Shown: in pieces, positions 22,561-33,792 of the stretch
How positions within the stretch are numbered: the first letter of the stretch is position 1
Layout: each line of letters begins with the position of its first letter
NCBI GenBank assembly: GCA_958298945.1
Contig: OY282605.1
Coordinates: forward strand, 26,514,811 to 26,578,810
DNA length: 64,000 bases
Source of the DNA: Atherix ibis
Taxonomy: Eukaryota > Arthropoda > Insecta > Diptera > Athericidae
Direction of reading: 5' to 3'
Made by a program: the position numbers and the translations under genes
The notes under the pieces: generated by a model
Databases searched by the model: none
The model's input: only the letters and a program-made list of their open reading frames with translations
Told to the model about the DNA's origin: nothing

Positions 22561-23790
22561 ACTTTTCGTATATAAGAACTCATTTTGCTTGAATGAGTAT
22601 TGATTAAAATATTAAAATTAACTGAAAATTTTTTATTAAAATTAGTACTGATTAAAACTTTCAAATTTGAAAAATGCTTAATACTGAGCGATAGTGATCT
22701 GCAGTGAAGTGAATTTCAAAGAATATCTAAAATAATGCGCTATAAAAAAAAATAATTCACAGAATTGAAAAGCCTTTTTATAAAATTCTCGAAAAAAAAA
22801 TTTAATTTTCCTAAAAATAAATGATAAAATAATGAATTCTTATTTAAAAATTACCAGTAATTTTCGATTTAGATAAACTTTCTCTAATTTCAATATTAAA
22901 ATAAAATTTTTAATCTTGAATAGTCTACTTTTTAGAATTTAAAAAAAAAATTAAAACCCTTAAAGTGGCTTTATTTTTGTGAATAGCAATGATTTTATTT
23001 TTAAGAAACGGAAATATCTATAAAATTGAATACATAAAGTAATCTATAACAAATTTGTATTTAAATGCTTTACTAAACTAGGATGCAAAATGGCGAAAAA
23101 CCCTAAATTCAGACGTAGATTTATTAGAAACGTTTGAGGATGTCCTTTTCATTTGTGATATTTTCTTTAGTAAATTTTTTATAAAAATAAACTAAAGAGG
23201 GATTAGTGCGCATTCTAATCTCGAGAACGTGTGTAAAATCCCTTAGCAATCAAAACACCATCGTACAAAATAAACATTAAGAGTCGAGTAAGTCACGCAT
23301 GTAATTACCTTCAATTTAGGCGATTCATCTGGGATAATCTAGGCTCTGAAATTTCCGAAATTATATTCTTCCTTACCGGACAATTAGAAGCCATCTGTTC
23401 GTTTAGATGCGTTTAGGTACAAAATATGTTGGCTGTTAGATGACTAACGACTGCCTTTATGCCTTTTTGGAGAAAAAGGAAAAAAATAAAAGGATTTTCC
23501 GTAGGATTAATGTTGGTCAAATAAACACACCAGTTCGGAATTAGTGGGTTTTTGAATCAAAAGCACTGTGGTCGCTGAGTTAATTGTTGCCGGTGTTGCT
23601 CTTATCCTGGATTTCCCTCTTCACTGGGAAAAACTTCACACAATTTTCACAAAAATAAATTCATTTTCGAAACGGTTCATTGAAGCGGATAGTGTGGATA
23701 TTTTCAAAATTCACTTTAATCACTTTTCCAAAAAAAAAAAAAATAGTTCCTCTATGGAAGAATAAAAAAATATCTCCAAAAACAGTGATT
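22560..23790. other. Non-coding stretch 3' of the host gene
   Basis: AT-rich sequence, slightly more balanced at 23200-23600. No gene or transposon was recognised between the nested insertions and the host gene's 3' end. Confidence 0.45.
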
Positions 23791-23794
23791 GAAT

Positions 23795-23800
23795 TTTATT
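23795..23800 (-). terminator. AATAAA polyadenylation signal
   Basis: On the minus strand AATAAA occurs about 70 bases after the stop codon of the coiled-coil gene, a plausible position for the main cleavage signal. Other A/T-rich variants lie nearby, so the choice is an inference. Confidence 0.45.
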
Positions 23801-23867
23801 AATTTTCTTATTCTTTTTGTTTCATGTAAAAATTTGCTTAAAAAAAAATTTTTTTTTTAATTTTATC

Positions 23868-26859
23868 CTAGAAATTTTCAATATCAGGATTGCTGACACG
23901 TCGAATAATCAATTCAGCTCCGTTGCTGTCATCCCAATTTCTTTTAGCGAGAATCTTTCCGAATGTGTAGTATCGTTGGCGAAGTTTCTCCTTGACTTCA
24001 TCTTCATTCATGATGGTGCTGGCTTCACGGAAGTTCAGGAAAATCTTGCCATTCTGGTCGGTTTTGATGGGAAGTATTTCGGTGCAAACATTTCGTGCCT
24101 TTGTGCTTGCGGAGTCGCTTTCATGGCCGAGTCTAGAATCGACGGAATTGCTACGTGGCGCCTTGAGGAATTTCTTTTTCTTTCGCATATAAAAAGGATC
24201 TCGTTCGCTAGCCTTAACGTATTGTACCAATGGACGATTTACACCCCATTTTGGACGCTCCTCCATGTTGTCATTCTGCTTCTTTCCTTTCGATCTTGAC
24301 CGATAAGTAGCCGTTGTTGTGGCGGTCATGGTAGTTATTATTTCGTTTTCCCTTTCAGTATAAAATTCAGGTGTTTTTGTCGATTGTGCGGTTGTTGCGG
24401 AAATCTCACTTTTAAGAATCACTTTATATGAGTTATTATTTAGGGCACAGAATTCACATGTTATTGGTATATCCGTTTGGGTGGACGCATCCTGACACGT
24501 GATTGAGTTAATTCTCATTTCTGCAACTACAACCGAAGGTTGACTACTAACGACAACTGCTAATTGTTCTTCTTTATCAGAAGAAGTGGGATTTGCCTCT
24601 GCTGATTTTGTATCATTTTTCATATTACTTGAATTGTTTTCTGCTTCATTGGAAATTTTAGGTTCTTCCGTTATAGATTCGCCTGTCGATTCTACCGCAT
24701 GCTTTTCGGAACTCATAAAATGGCATTGTCCACAAAGATGACAAGTTTCGTGGATTTGATTTTTCACCGTTCCATTCGAAGGAGTATCTTCCCGCTGACG
24801 TGGCTCTTTTCGTTTCTTCTCGGGACTATTGTACTTGTGACTATAACTGCTGGCTTCGCTTGCCAGCTCATCTGAATCCTGTGAACAGGCATTGAGATCT
24901 TGGCGTCTCTGTGCTACATTGAACTGTGACATTAGTTGCGATTGCTGCATTAACAACGTAGCCATCTGTAGGTTGCCTATGGTATTCTGGAGTGCAAAAA
25001 TATCGTTACTTATTGGAAGTGGAACCATTGCTCTCGTTGGTTGCAGTACCAAAGCAATGCCATCCACATCGGAATTCTTACTGTTCTCTTCAACATCGGT
25101 TCTGTTCACATTTATTGGTGTATTAACAGGCTTCTTTAAATTTATTGGGGTACCAATTAAAACGGTTTCTTCTTGTTTCTGAGCTATTGTTGGCTGGGGT
25201 TCTATTACTAAATTTTCATCTACAGATTGAGGTATTGGTTGTGGTGGCGTTTGTTGTGATGGAATTTGTGGTGGTGGTTCAATTGAGTTTTGTGGTTCGT
25301 CAAAAACTTCAACTTGAGAAGTCTGGATGGTGTCTTCTTCGGCAGTGTTTGTTTGTTGATAGTTTATCGTTGGCGATATAGGACGAGGTAAACTAGTAGC
25401 TAATGGAACTACAACTTTCTTCTGAATAACGGGTTCAACATCATCAACTGTCTTAAGTGTATCAGTTTCAATCACTTTCTCTTCCGGTTCTACAGGAAGA
25501 GTTGGATGAATTGGTCTTACCGGACTGGACTCAATAGATAACGGTTGAACTTTATTCCGTTTTCGGCGAGCACGCTCCAGTTTAGCTTCTTCCTCGGCCT
25601 TAGCCAATGCTTCTTTCATCATTTCCTGTTTTTTCCTGAGAGCTTCTTCTTTCTCAAGTTGTTGCTGATGTTCATACTCCAATCGCGCCTGTTCAATTTG
25701 TCTCTGACGCATTAGACGCTCCTCTTCCAGCCGTTCTTCTCTCATACGTATTTCATATTCGCGTTGTCGTTGTTTTTCACGCTCTTCCAGCTGTTTTTTA
25801 ATAGCATTTTGGAATTCAAGAGCTTTTCTCCTCTTACTAACACGTTCGGCCAATATTAATGGATCAAGTGGTGCATTTTGTCCTCGAATATGCGATATTG
25901 ATTGTCGTTCATCTTCGCTATCTTTTAATTCATGAATTCCTCTATCCAACCATCCAGGTCCAGGTTTATAACTGCCATTATGATTAATAGTATCAGCGCT
26001 ACCCTTCCAACTACTATCGTTGCGATCAACCCATTTGGCGCGTTCTTCTTTGGTTCGATAATAATCCACTGGTTCATTATAAGTTTGAAATGTACTCGAA
26101 GTGGAAATATCTCTGCTCAGTGTGGACGGACTAACAGGACCGGTTGTATAATATGAACTAAATTAAATAAACAAAAACAAAAATTTAAACTATTTAATCT
26201 ATTTTGACCACTCACTCCTTGTACCTTTGCATACTGTCACCCCCGTTAGTCATAACTCGATTCCCCTGATAATCAGGTTGAGAATAATTTTTTGTTGATT
26301 TATCATAATTTTGATAATTTTTATAATTTTTTATGGTTTCTTGTTTGATACTGCTATTATCATTATACCATATATCTGGACTATGAGGATTATCACTAGT
26401 ATAGCCGGAGGTATCCTCATCCGTACGAACATTTGCGATTGGTCTGGGGTTTGAATTTTTATCTCGAATCGATGGTAGGCTAGGACTACGTAATCGTTGT
26501 TTGGCTGCAGTAAACGATTTTAGATTCTTTGGATATTTATCGGAATCCAATAGTTCATAACTTCCACCACCAACACTACCATTAGTTTGTACAATTTCAG
26601 GACGATAGTTTATATTTTTTCCAGTTTGTGAAAGATCGACATTTGAATAAAATGTACGAACTGAAGTCCTTTCGTATCGGTGAGCGGAAGCGTGAGCGAA
26701 CATTTCTCCTATTTGAGAAAGTTCCGCTTCGATTAGAAAAAAAATAAAATTTCCACTAAAATTCCATTTGTAAAATTACAAAAAAAAAAAAAATTTACCT
26801 CGTTCTCTAGCCCATTGTTGCCGCTTCAGCTCCAATAGGGATTTTCCTTTATAGCTCAT
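23868..26859 (-). CDS. Coiled-coil protein, CCDC66/CSPP1-like (three coding exons)
   Basis: Exons are 26859-26799, 26708-26216 and 26157-23868. Introns of 90 bp (26798-26709, GTAAAT...AG) and 58 bp (26215-26158, GTGAGT...AG) have borders whose phases fit exactly, giving about 947 residues. The start reads MSYKGKSLLELKRQQWARER. Residues about 289-386 form a highly charged coiled coil (AIKKQLEEREKQRQREYEIR onward). A Pro/Gln-rich part follows at about 478-517. Short Cys pairs occur at about 657-664 (CHLCGQCH) and 752-755 (CEFC). A basic block at about 818-846 starts RPKWGVNRP and includes ASERDPFYMRKKKK. This layout resembles CCDC66/CSPP1-type centrosome, spindle and cilium proteins; the domain order and coding character are seen, the family name is inferred. 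No signal peptide or membrane segment. It is the only host gene here with solid support and carries no transposon in its exons or introns. Confidence 0.85.
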
Positions 26860-26864
26860 AGTTT

Positions 26865-26873
26865 CTAGTCCAT
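26865..26873 (-). promoter_or_regulatory. Minimal upstream ORF (ATG GAC TAG)
   Basis: A two-codon reading frame with its own stop ends five bases before the main ATG at 26859. If it is in the mature leader it would make initiation depend on leaky scanning, because reinitiation so close is unlikely. An AG at 26875-26874 just before it could be a splice acceptor for an upstream leader exon. Confidence 0.35.
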
Positions 26874-27059
26874 CTTAAGTAATTTATTTAAAAATAACTT
26901 CGAATGATTTTTTTCGTAAAATTCAAGTTACTATAACGGAATGGCGATATAAAAAAAAAAATTCCTTTGTTGTATACACAAAGTTTTGTAAATTACTAAC
27001 TGAATTCGAACTATTACCATTCACTCCAGTAACTAATATGAAATAAAGTTTTTACATAC

Positions 27060-27090
27060 CAACGGAAAATTGTTTGCGCCATTGTTACCT
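27060..27090 (-). other. Possible 5' leader exon with donor site
   Basis: The minus strand has AACAATGGCGCAAAC and then TTTTCCGTTG followed by the donor-like GTATGT at 27059. Joining to the acceptor-like AG at 26875-26874 would remove 186 bp. The frame opened by this ATG (27082) would end in TGA right across the join, so it would be an upstream ORF and not the protein start. Entirely inferred from splice-like motifs. Confidence 0.25.
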
Positions 27091-27360
27091 TGACAACAAA
27101 GTTCCGATAAATTTAAGGATAAGTTGGAGGGTGGTAAGAGCTTTTCTAACTGCCTGAAGGGCGGTGGTCAAAGTTTTGTTATGTCTGAAGGGTAAAGAAA
27201 GTTTATTCACCTTAATTGTTGTTGGCAAAACTATATTTATGAAAGTCCCTGGAACAACTCCTTCACAACTTTTTATGCACGTATGAAGAGAATTTAATAT
27301 GGATTTGTCCTCCAGTGGCAAACGAATTGATTTTACTATTCGTGAACTACACACCATCAA
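27085..27360 (-). CDS. Unrecognised 91-codon open frame upstream of the coiled-coil gene
   Basis: The frame starts MMVCSSRIVKSIRLPLEDKS and is Leu/Thr-rich towards its end, with a more balanced base composition than its surroundings. I recognise no domain. It could be a small gene, a decayed exon, or chance. It lies on the same strand as the coiled-coil gene, about 225 bp upstream of that gene's start codon, so it overlaps the likely promoter or leader region. Confidence 0.15.
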   Translation of the reverse strand: MMVCSSRIVKSIRLPLEDKSILNSLHTCIKSCEGVVPGTFINIVLPTTIKVNKLSLPFRHNKTLTTALQAVRKALTTLQLILKFIGTLLSR

Positions 27361-27364
27361 CAGT

Positions 27365-28175
27365 TGGTCAATAAATGAGTCTACTTACTTACGAATACGA
27401 CTAAAATAACTTTTGATTCAATAGTGCATAAAGTCAAACTGCAGTTGAATAAACTCCTCGATGATATTTAGCCCCACTTTGCTTTTTATTCTGACATTTT
27501 TCTATCTGCATTTAAATTACCATTAATCTCTCAATTAATTTTTATATATTTAAGTGATGCTTTTAAGAAATAATAATTAAGAATTGTTTATCGATTAATC
27601 AAAATCAATAAAGCAGGTCAGATAATGTACATAAATTACTATAGAAAATTTCGTATTAATTAAAAATCAATAGTCCACTTTTATATGCGACTTATTAATT
27701 ATTAATAAAGCTTATAATATATTTAAGGTGATTGTTTCGATTAACTTTTTTATGAAATTGTTTTTTTTTACACAACATCTAATCGATTATTGATATTTTC
27801 CTTTAGCAGATATATTATACTAAATTGTTTCTTTAAGTAATTTTTTTTTCTTAACATTTGAAAACCTAAATTTTTGACCATTATTTTTGGAAATTTTTAA
27901 ACTCCTCTTTCTAAAAATTCAAATCTTTAACATTTTTTTATTTAATTCTATTGTAGTTAAGAAAGGATTTTTGCTACTTTTCAAATTGTAAGGACTATTT
28001 ACTATAAAATTTTTTAAGACTGTATTTTATATTTTGCCAGCAAATTAAACATAACCGACTATCTATTCGGCAGTTTTAATAATATAGGCTTATTATTTGA
28101 AAGTTGTTATATATAATATTTATAAATATAAAATAAAATTGTCATTTAATTTGTCTAGGATTAAACCAAGAAATT
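27365..28175. other. Non-coding AT-rich spacer
   Basis: Strongly AT-rich with many homopolymer runs. No coding signal or repeat was recognised between the host gene's upstream region and the DD41D copy. Confidence 0.5.
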
Positions 28176-28177
28176 TA

Positions 28178-29092
28178 AGAATGAAGCACAACATCATTTA
28201 AATGACTGCAACGGCTGGCCTTATAGTACCCCGTTCGCTCAATCCAATTTTTCAGTACATTTTCGATTATCTGGGCTTGTATCTCTTCAATGGCAACTTT
28301 GATTTCGTGTTTCAAGGCCTCAATTGTCTCTGGATGGCTTGCGTAACATTTATCCTTAACGGCTCCCTACAAAGAAAATAATCCAACGGGCTCAAGTCAC
28401 AGCTACGAGGCGGCCAATTGACATCAGAATTTCGGCTGATTATTCGGTTTTCAAAAGCAGTGCCCAAAAGGTGGATTGTTACGTTGGCTGTGTGGCAAGT
28501 GGCACCGTCCTGTTGAAACCAAATGTCGTCCCTGTCATTCTCTTCAACTGTTGGAAATAAAAATTCGTTGAGCATGCCACGATAGCGCTCACCATTGACC
28601 GTAACGGCGGCTCCTTCATCGTTTTCAAAGAAAAACGGGCCAATGATGCCTCCAGTCCAAAATCCGCACCAAACCGTGACTTATTGTGGATGCATCGGCT
28701 TTTCCATGGTGACGTATGGACTTTCTGAGCCCCAGATGCGACAATTTTTTTTTTTTGACATACCCACCGAAGTGGAAATGGGCCTCATGCGAAAAGAAGA
28801 TTTTTCGGTAAAAATGCTCATCTTCGGCCAATTGATCTTGAGCCCATTGGGCAAACCGAAAACGCATCGGATGGTCATACGGCTTTAGTTGTTGGACTAA
28901 TTGAACTTTGTAAGCTTTCATACCGAGGTCTTTGTGCAAAACTCTCTGTTGAGAAGTGCGAGAAATGTTCTTGGTCGTACGCACTGTCTTAAAGCGGGAA
29001 CGAGTTGCTTTGGCAACCAACAACCCAGTTTCGCGAACTCGCTTCACGAATTTGTCCACAAGTTGACGTGATGGCATTCGATCTTTGCTCAT
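28178..29092 (-). pseudogene. DD41D transposase, nearly complete core
   Basis: The minus strand reads KDRMPSRQLVDKFVKRVRET, then SQQRVLHKDLGMKAYKVQLV, KIFFSHEAHFHFGGYV (the first catalytic position, with His where Asp is usual), GFWTGGIIGPFFFENDEGAA in a shifted frame, VNGERYRGMLNEFLFPTVEE, DIWFQQDGATCHTANVTI and SDVNWPPRSCDLSPLDYFL. The second and third Asp are separated by 41 residues. It ends SRCSHLNDVVLHS near 28178. Lesions include loss of the N-terminal helix-turn-helix, an expanded A run after GYV, a nonsense codon at HPQ, and a 2-bp insertion after YFLW. Terminal repeats were not found. Confidence 0.85.
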
Positions 29093-29610
29093 TTTTTTTT
29101 AAATTTTTTACATTTTGGGTTGAAGACTCACCACTTTGGAAGTAAGTTCTTAATATTTTCCAGTTTTCTTCAAGTGTATGGATTCAGACTTTCAACTAAC
29201 AATCTATCAATTCGTGATGACATTTAACACTCAAATACTTCAAATAAATAGTGGTTCAAAATGAAACCGCTAGATGGATCACAATATAGATAGTAAATTT
29301 ATCAAATAATATGCAAAAAATACACCGATTGGGTACCTAAGCTTTGAGTGCTGATTTTTCCAAAAAAAATTTACTTTAGCGGAGGAGACATAAGTTCTCG
29401 TTGGGTGAATACGTCAATAAGCAAAATTGTCTATTATGGGGCTTAAAAAATCCACAAGTAACGGTAAATAAATTATTGTATTCACAAAAAAATGAATATC
29501 TAGTGTAAATTTTCCTCTGCGGTCTGTATTTAGCCAAAAAAACTTAAAAGGATTGAGGCTTAAAAAAATTCTGGTAACCAATTTTTTTTTAAATATATTA
29601 AATGGCATAA

Positions 29611-30884
29611 TATAAGTTGTAGTAAAAAGTAATCTATTATTTTGCCAATAGATGGCTTTAGGAGTCTGTATCTCCCGTTGTAAAAGTGCGACCGGATTAC
29701 ACTAGATGGCGTTAGAAAGATAAGATTTTGTACTAAAAAAACTTTTGATATAGTTTTGTGATTACTTGACTCAGTATTTTTTTAGCTTGCGTCAAAGATG
29801 GACACCAACAAAGAGAAAATACGCCATATTTTACAGTTTTTCTTCGATAAAGGCGAAAACGCAAGCCAGGCAGATGAAAATGTGAATAGTGTTTATGGTC
29901 CTGATACTGTAACAGCCAATCACGCGCAATTTTGGTTTCGTCGATTCCGTTCCGGTAATTTTGATGTCAAAGATGCACCACGCTCTGGAAGGCCAATTGT
30001 CGAAAATGTCGATAAAATAATGGAAATCGTTGAGTCCGTCCGTCACATAAGCACTGTTTTGATTGCCCAGGAGCTAACCATTGCACAAAAAACCGTTTGG
30101 AACCACTTAAATAAGGCTGGATACAAAAAGAAGCTCGATGTATGGGTGCCACACGAGTTATCGCAAAAAAACCTCATGGACCGAATTTCCATCTGCGAAT
30201 CGCTACTGAATCGCAACAATATCGATCCATTTCTGAAGCGGATGGTTACTGGTGATGAAAAGTGGGTCACTTACGACAACGTCGAGCGACAACGATCGTG
30301 GTCAAATCGCGGTCACCCGACGCAAACGGTGGTCAAGCCAGAATTGACAGCCAGGAAGGTTTTGCTGTGTGTTTGGTGGGACTGGCAGGGAATCATCTAC
30401 TATGAGCTGCTCCCCTACGGCCGAACTCTTAATTCGGACCTATACTGTCAACAATTGGACCGTCTGAAAGAGGCAATCGCCCAGAAGCGGAGAGGAATTG
30501 TGTTCCATCAGGACAACGTCAGGCCGCATACATCGATAGTGACTCGCCAGAAGTTCCGGGACCTTGGTTGGGATGTTCGTATGCATCCACCTTATAGTCC
30601 GGACGTGGCACCAAGTGATTACCACCTCTTCCTGTCTATGACGAATGATTTTGCAGGTGAAAAATTCGCCTCAAGAGAAGATTGTGAAAATCGACTGTCC
30701 CAGACTTTTGCCAATAGGGACGAGGGTTTCCATGAGAGAGGCATTAAGAAATTACCTCCAAAATTGCAACAAGTTATCGAACAAAACGGTGCATATTTGA
30801 CCTAAATCGTATCATTCTATCTATGCTAAATAAAACCTTCAATTTAATACAAAAATAATGGATTTCTTTTTACTACAACTTATA
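29611..30884 (+). mobile_element. Complete mariner element M2
   Basis: Matching terminal inverted repeats of about 34 bp (left TAAGTTGTAGTAAAAAGTAA, right its complement with two or three mismatches, at about 30848-30882) enclose about 1270 bp and are flanked by TA on both sides, the expected duplicated target. The enclosed transposase is open throughout. This is the only element in the window with two good ends and an uninterrupted gene, so it is the best candidate for a recently active copy and a possible source of transposase for related non-autonomous copies elsewhere. Confidence 0.9.
29798..30805 (+). CDS. mariner transposase M2, intact reading frame (335 aa)
   Basis: A DNA-cutting and strand-transfer enzyme for its own element. 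The start ATG at 29798 follows a 187-bp leader and gives MDTNKEKIRHILQFFFDKGE. Domains in order are two helix-turn-helix DNA-binding regions (about residues 1-115) joined by KDAPRSGRP, the linker WVPHELSQKNLMDRI, and the DDD core: TGDEKWVTYD, HQDNVRPHTS and YSPDVAPSDYHLF, with 34 residues between the last two Asp, as in mariner. The end QQVIEQNGAYL is the usual family ending. It resembles the mellifera/irritans side of mariner. It is about ten residues shorter than typical; QKRRGIVFHQD lacks a few residues normally present before GIVFHQD, which might reduce activity. Confidence 0.92.
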   Translation: MDTNKEKIRHILQFFFDKGENASQADENVNSVYGPDTVTANHAQFWFRRFRSGNFDVKDAPRSGRPIVENVDKIMEIVESVRHISTVLIAQELTIAQKTVWNHLNKAGYKKKLDVWVPHELSQKNLMDRISICESLLNRNNIDPFLKRMVTGDEKWVTYDNVERQRSWSNRGHPTQTVVKPELTARKVLLCVWWDWQGIIYYELLPYGRTLNSDLYCQQLDRLKEAIAQKRRGIVFHQDNVRPHTSIVTRQKFRDLGWDVRMHPPYSPDVAPSDYHLFLSMTNDFAGEKFASREDCENRLSQTFANRDEGFHERGIKKLPPKLQQVIEQNGAYLT

Positions 30885-33790
30885 TAATAAACATAAAAAA
30901 ATTTAATTTTGATCAAAATCTAAATTTATAGTATATTTTTTTTAATTTTACTTATTAAACTACAATTTGGATAATTCTTTATATCATTAAAAACCGCAGT
31001 TTTCATGCCCACCGTCTAACCTAACTCACATGAAAAATATACTCTCTCAACAATTTCTTTATATTAGTAAAAAATCATTATAAAATATACAGGTTTATCT
31101 ATAAAAGATACCATTTTTCTATTAATATCATATCTTTCTATTTAAGAAACTAATGCAATGTTGTAAAATGTAAATATTTCTCATAATTAATAAGTATCAA
31201 ATTAGATGATTTAACAATTACCTTGACTTAAATTTAACTAGTAAAAACTTAATAATCAATCCGAATTTAAGGTCAGAGAAGTTATTTGAATTTTTTATTA
31301 TCATAAAAATGGGTAAACTTTTTAATGAAATTATTTACAATGATTTTAAAAAATCCTTAAGCTAAGTGTGTATGTAGAACGTTAAACTTTTTTGTCCTAC
31401 TTGTAGTTATTGTTGGTAATCGTTAATATTTCGAAAAGTACTATTAAGACGTCTACTATTTTTGATAGGTTACTTTTGGTTAATATAGCCCCTCTACTTT
31501 GCTGATATTTCTGATAAGGAATTATTTCAAGGAGACTTGAATTTTATTCAGGATTTCATATCGGATTGCATGCCAATATAAATGTGATTAAATCATACAT
31601 TTTTTTGCGATGATAAAGAAAATTTGCAAATACCGAGAATTTCTATTAAAATTTCCGTTGCTATTAATTAAAGCATATTACGTGTTAATATGACTTTGAA
31701 AAAATTAGAACAAGAAATCTAACATATTTTTACTAAGTTTTTTTTTTTTATCAAACGTTCATCAGCTTTTGCCCTTTTATGTATAGAACAAATTATGATA
31801 TACTGAAGGATATAAAGTCATTAGCCAAACACGTACGCATGTCCTTATATACCTATATATATATATATATAAGCAGTTGCAAGGACATTTCGTTATAATT
31901 GAAGAAAGTATATGGATATATAAATTTTCACATAAACCACCACAAGGCTAAAAATAAGGTTTAGTTATGCAAATGTAGCCCAAATTAACATATTTTCAGA
32001 ATTCTCAAAAAGAAAAAATTACTTCATCGATTTTACCTACTTTTACCCGTTGTTGAACACGTTCACAGTTTAATTTATATTTCATAATTGCCATATACTT
32101 ATTCATACAATAAATATTCGAAACCCGTAGTAATGGTTAAATGTGGAAAATACCAGATTTATAGAATGTGGTTTTTATAAAAGATTATCTCTTTTAAGAA
32201 GAATAAATTCTTTTTGCGGTTTGACTCGAAAAGGATAAAGAAAATATATGTTTAGTATCCGGAAACTCCAACAAAGCACAAGTAAAGTGGAATATCGTAC
32301 GTATCCTTTGAGGAAATCATACACAAATATGCATTTTACCTTGTTCCTAAATATTAAAAAAAAAATTATGAAAATTTTAAAAATTTCCAAATTCCTTATT
32401 CTCAGTTTTTCTGAGAGCATATGGTTTGTATATTAAGGATCAAACGTAATCTAGCACTGAAATTGCATTTGCGTTCTTAGGTATTTCCATACATTAGAAC
32501 TCCTTGTGTGGTTATCAAGTATCTTTTGTGGTTTAATTTAGGAGTTTATTGAGAATTCACAATCATTATTTTCTAATTTTAGTAATTTACATAAAAAAAT
32601 TATATTCTTCATAAAGGATATATAAGGAAATTTTTTATAATTTAAAAACAACCAGTACTGACCATTTAACGAGCACTGTGGTAAAGGAAATTTTTTTATA
32701 AAAATAAAAATATCTAAGAAAAAAAATTATTTTATTTTTTTATCTCTTTAAAAAACTATTTCCACAACAACAACAAAAAAATCATTTAAATAAAAATACA
32801 AAATAAATGATTCTAAATCAGTTTGAAAATATTTTTCCATTTTCGAATTGCATTAGAAATATTTCTCATAGACCACTTATTTGACCTTAAGTTCAAGAGG
32901 AGATATTTAAAATTTAAAGCATTGCATCCTGATCCTTGCACCCTGGAGGATTGTTACAATATCTATTATTTATTTTTATTTCATTTTTTTTTACCCAGTT
33001 CACATGTTGTGTTTTTATAGATTTTCATTCATTTTACCTTTTGTGTACCGTTCTAGTCTGCAGTCGATAATTAATCATCCATGAAGGAAGGATCTCACAT
33101 CATAATCGGCATATTCGCACAAAATAAAGTATCGAGGACAATACTCGATACGTCAAAGCATACATAAATATTTATTCAGCTCTATTGTGACTCAGTTTTT
33201 TTTGTTGCTTCTTTTATTATTACCTTTTTTAGTTGCTCTTTCGATCGATTCTAGGATATTTTACCTTTCATTTTGTACTTGGTCGTCTATTGATCCATTT
33301 CGATAGCAGTTGACTATAACAAGGGCCAAACTAATTTTCATTATTTATTCTAGCTCTCAACCTATAGAGAAGGACTATGCAGTATTTTAGGGTAAATGAA
33401 AATGATATCTCACCTAGAATACAGTTCATTAATCATTTAATCTTAGGTGCAGTTGAAGATTTTCGAAATCATTTTGAATCGTATCAGTTAATGTGGTACG
33501 TTTGGATTTTTTTCTTAAATTAATATATGTACATACAATTTCAAAAGGACTCTTATTAAAATATTTTGCTTAAAAATTTGTGATTTCAATATAATCAAAA
33601 AAAACCTGATTGTTGCATAAAATGACGGTTTTTGTGATTTTTATGTCAAAATTTCAATGATTCTGTAAAAAAAATTATTTTTTTTCAACAATTTTATATT
33701 ATTTGTAAAACTTGTTAACTGAAATTTGGATGACACAAACAGTACCTAAATGATTGGGGAACCAAAACAAAATCACATTAACTTACCAGA
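30885..33790. other. Long AT-rich non-coding stretch
   Basis: Nearly 3 kb of A/T-rich DNA with no coding block or transposon box recognised. A (TA)9 microsatellite lies at 31854-31872. Short frames at 32175-32436 and 32823-33020 have no recognisable domain. Confidence 0.55.
31854..31872. repeat. (TA)n microsatellite
   Basis: About nine uninterrupted TA units; likely length-variable. It would also form a multi-site target for TA-inserting transposons. Confidence 0.8.
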
Positions 33791-33792
33791 AA

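Noticed and set aside
23992..24299. Plus-strand open frames opposite the coiled-coil gene
   Set aside because: They are shadows of the well-supported minus-strand coding exon and show no domain of their own.
27085..27360. 91-codon frame considered as the first exon of the coiled-coil gene
   Set aside because: Its frame closes before the splice donor-like site and the gene already has a fitting start at 26859; listed only as an unrecognised frame with low confidence.
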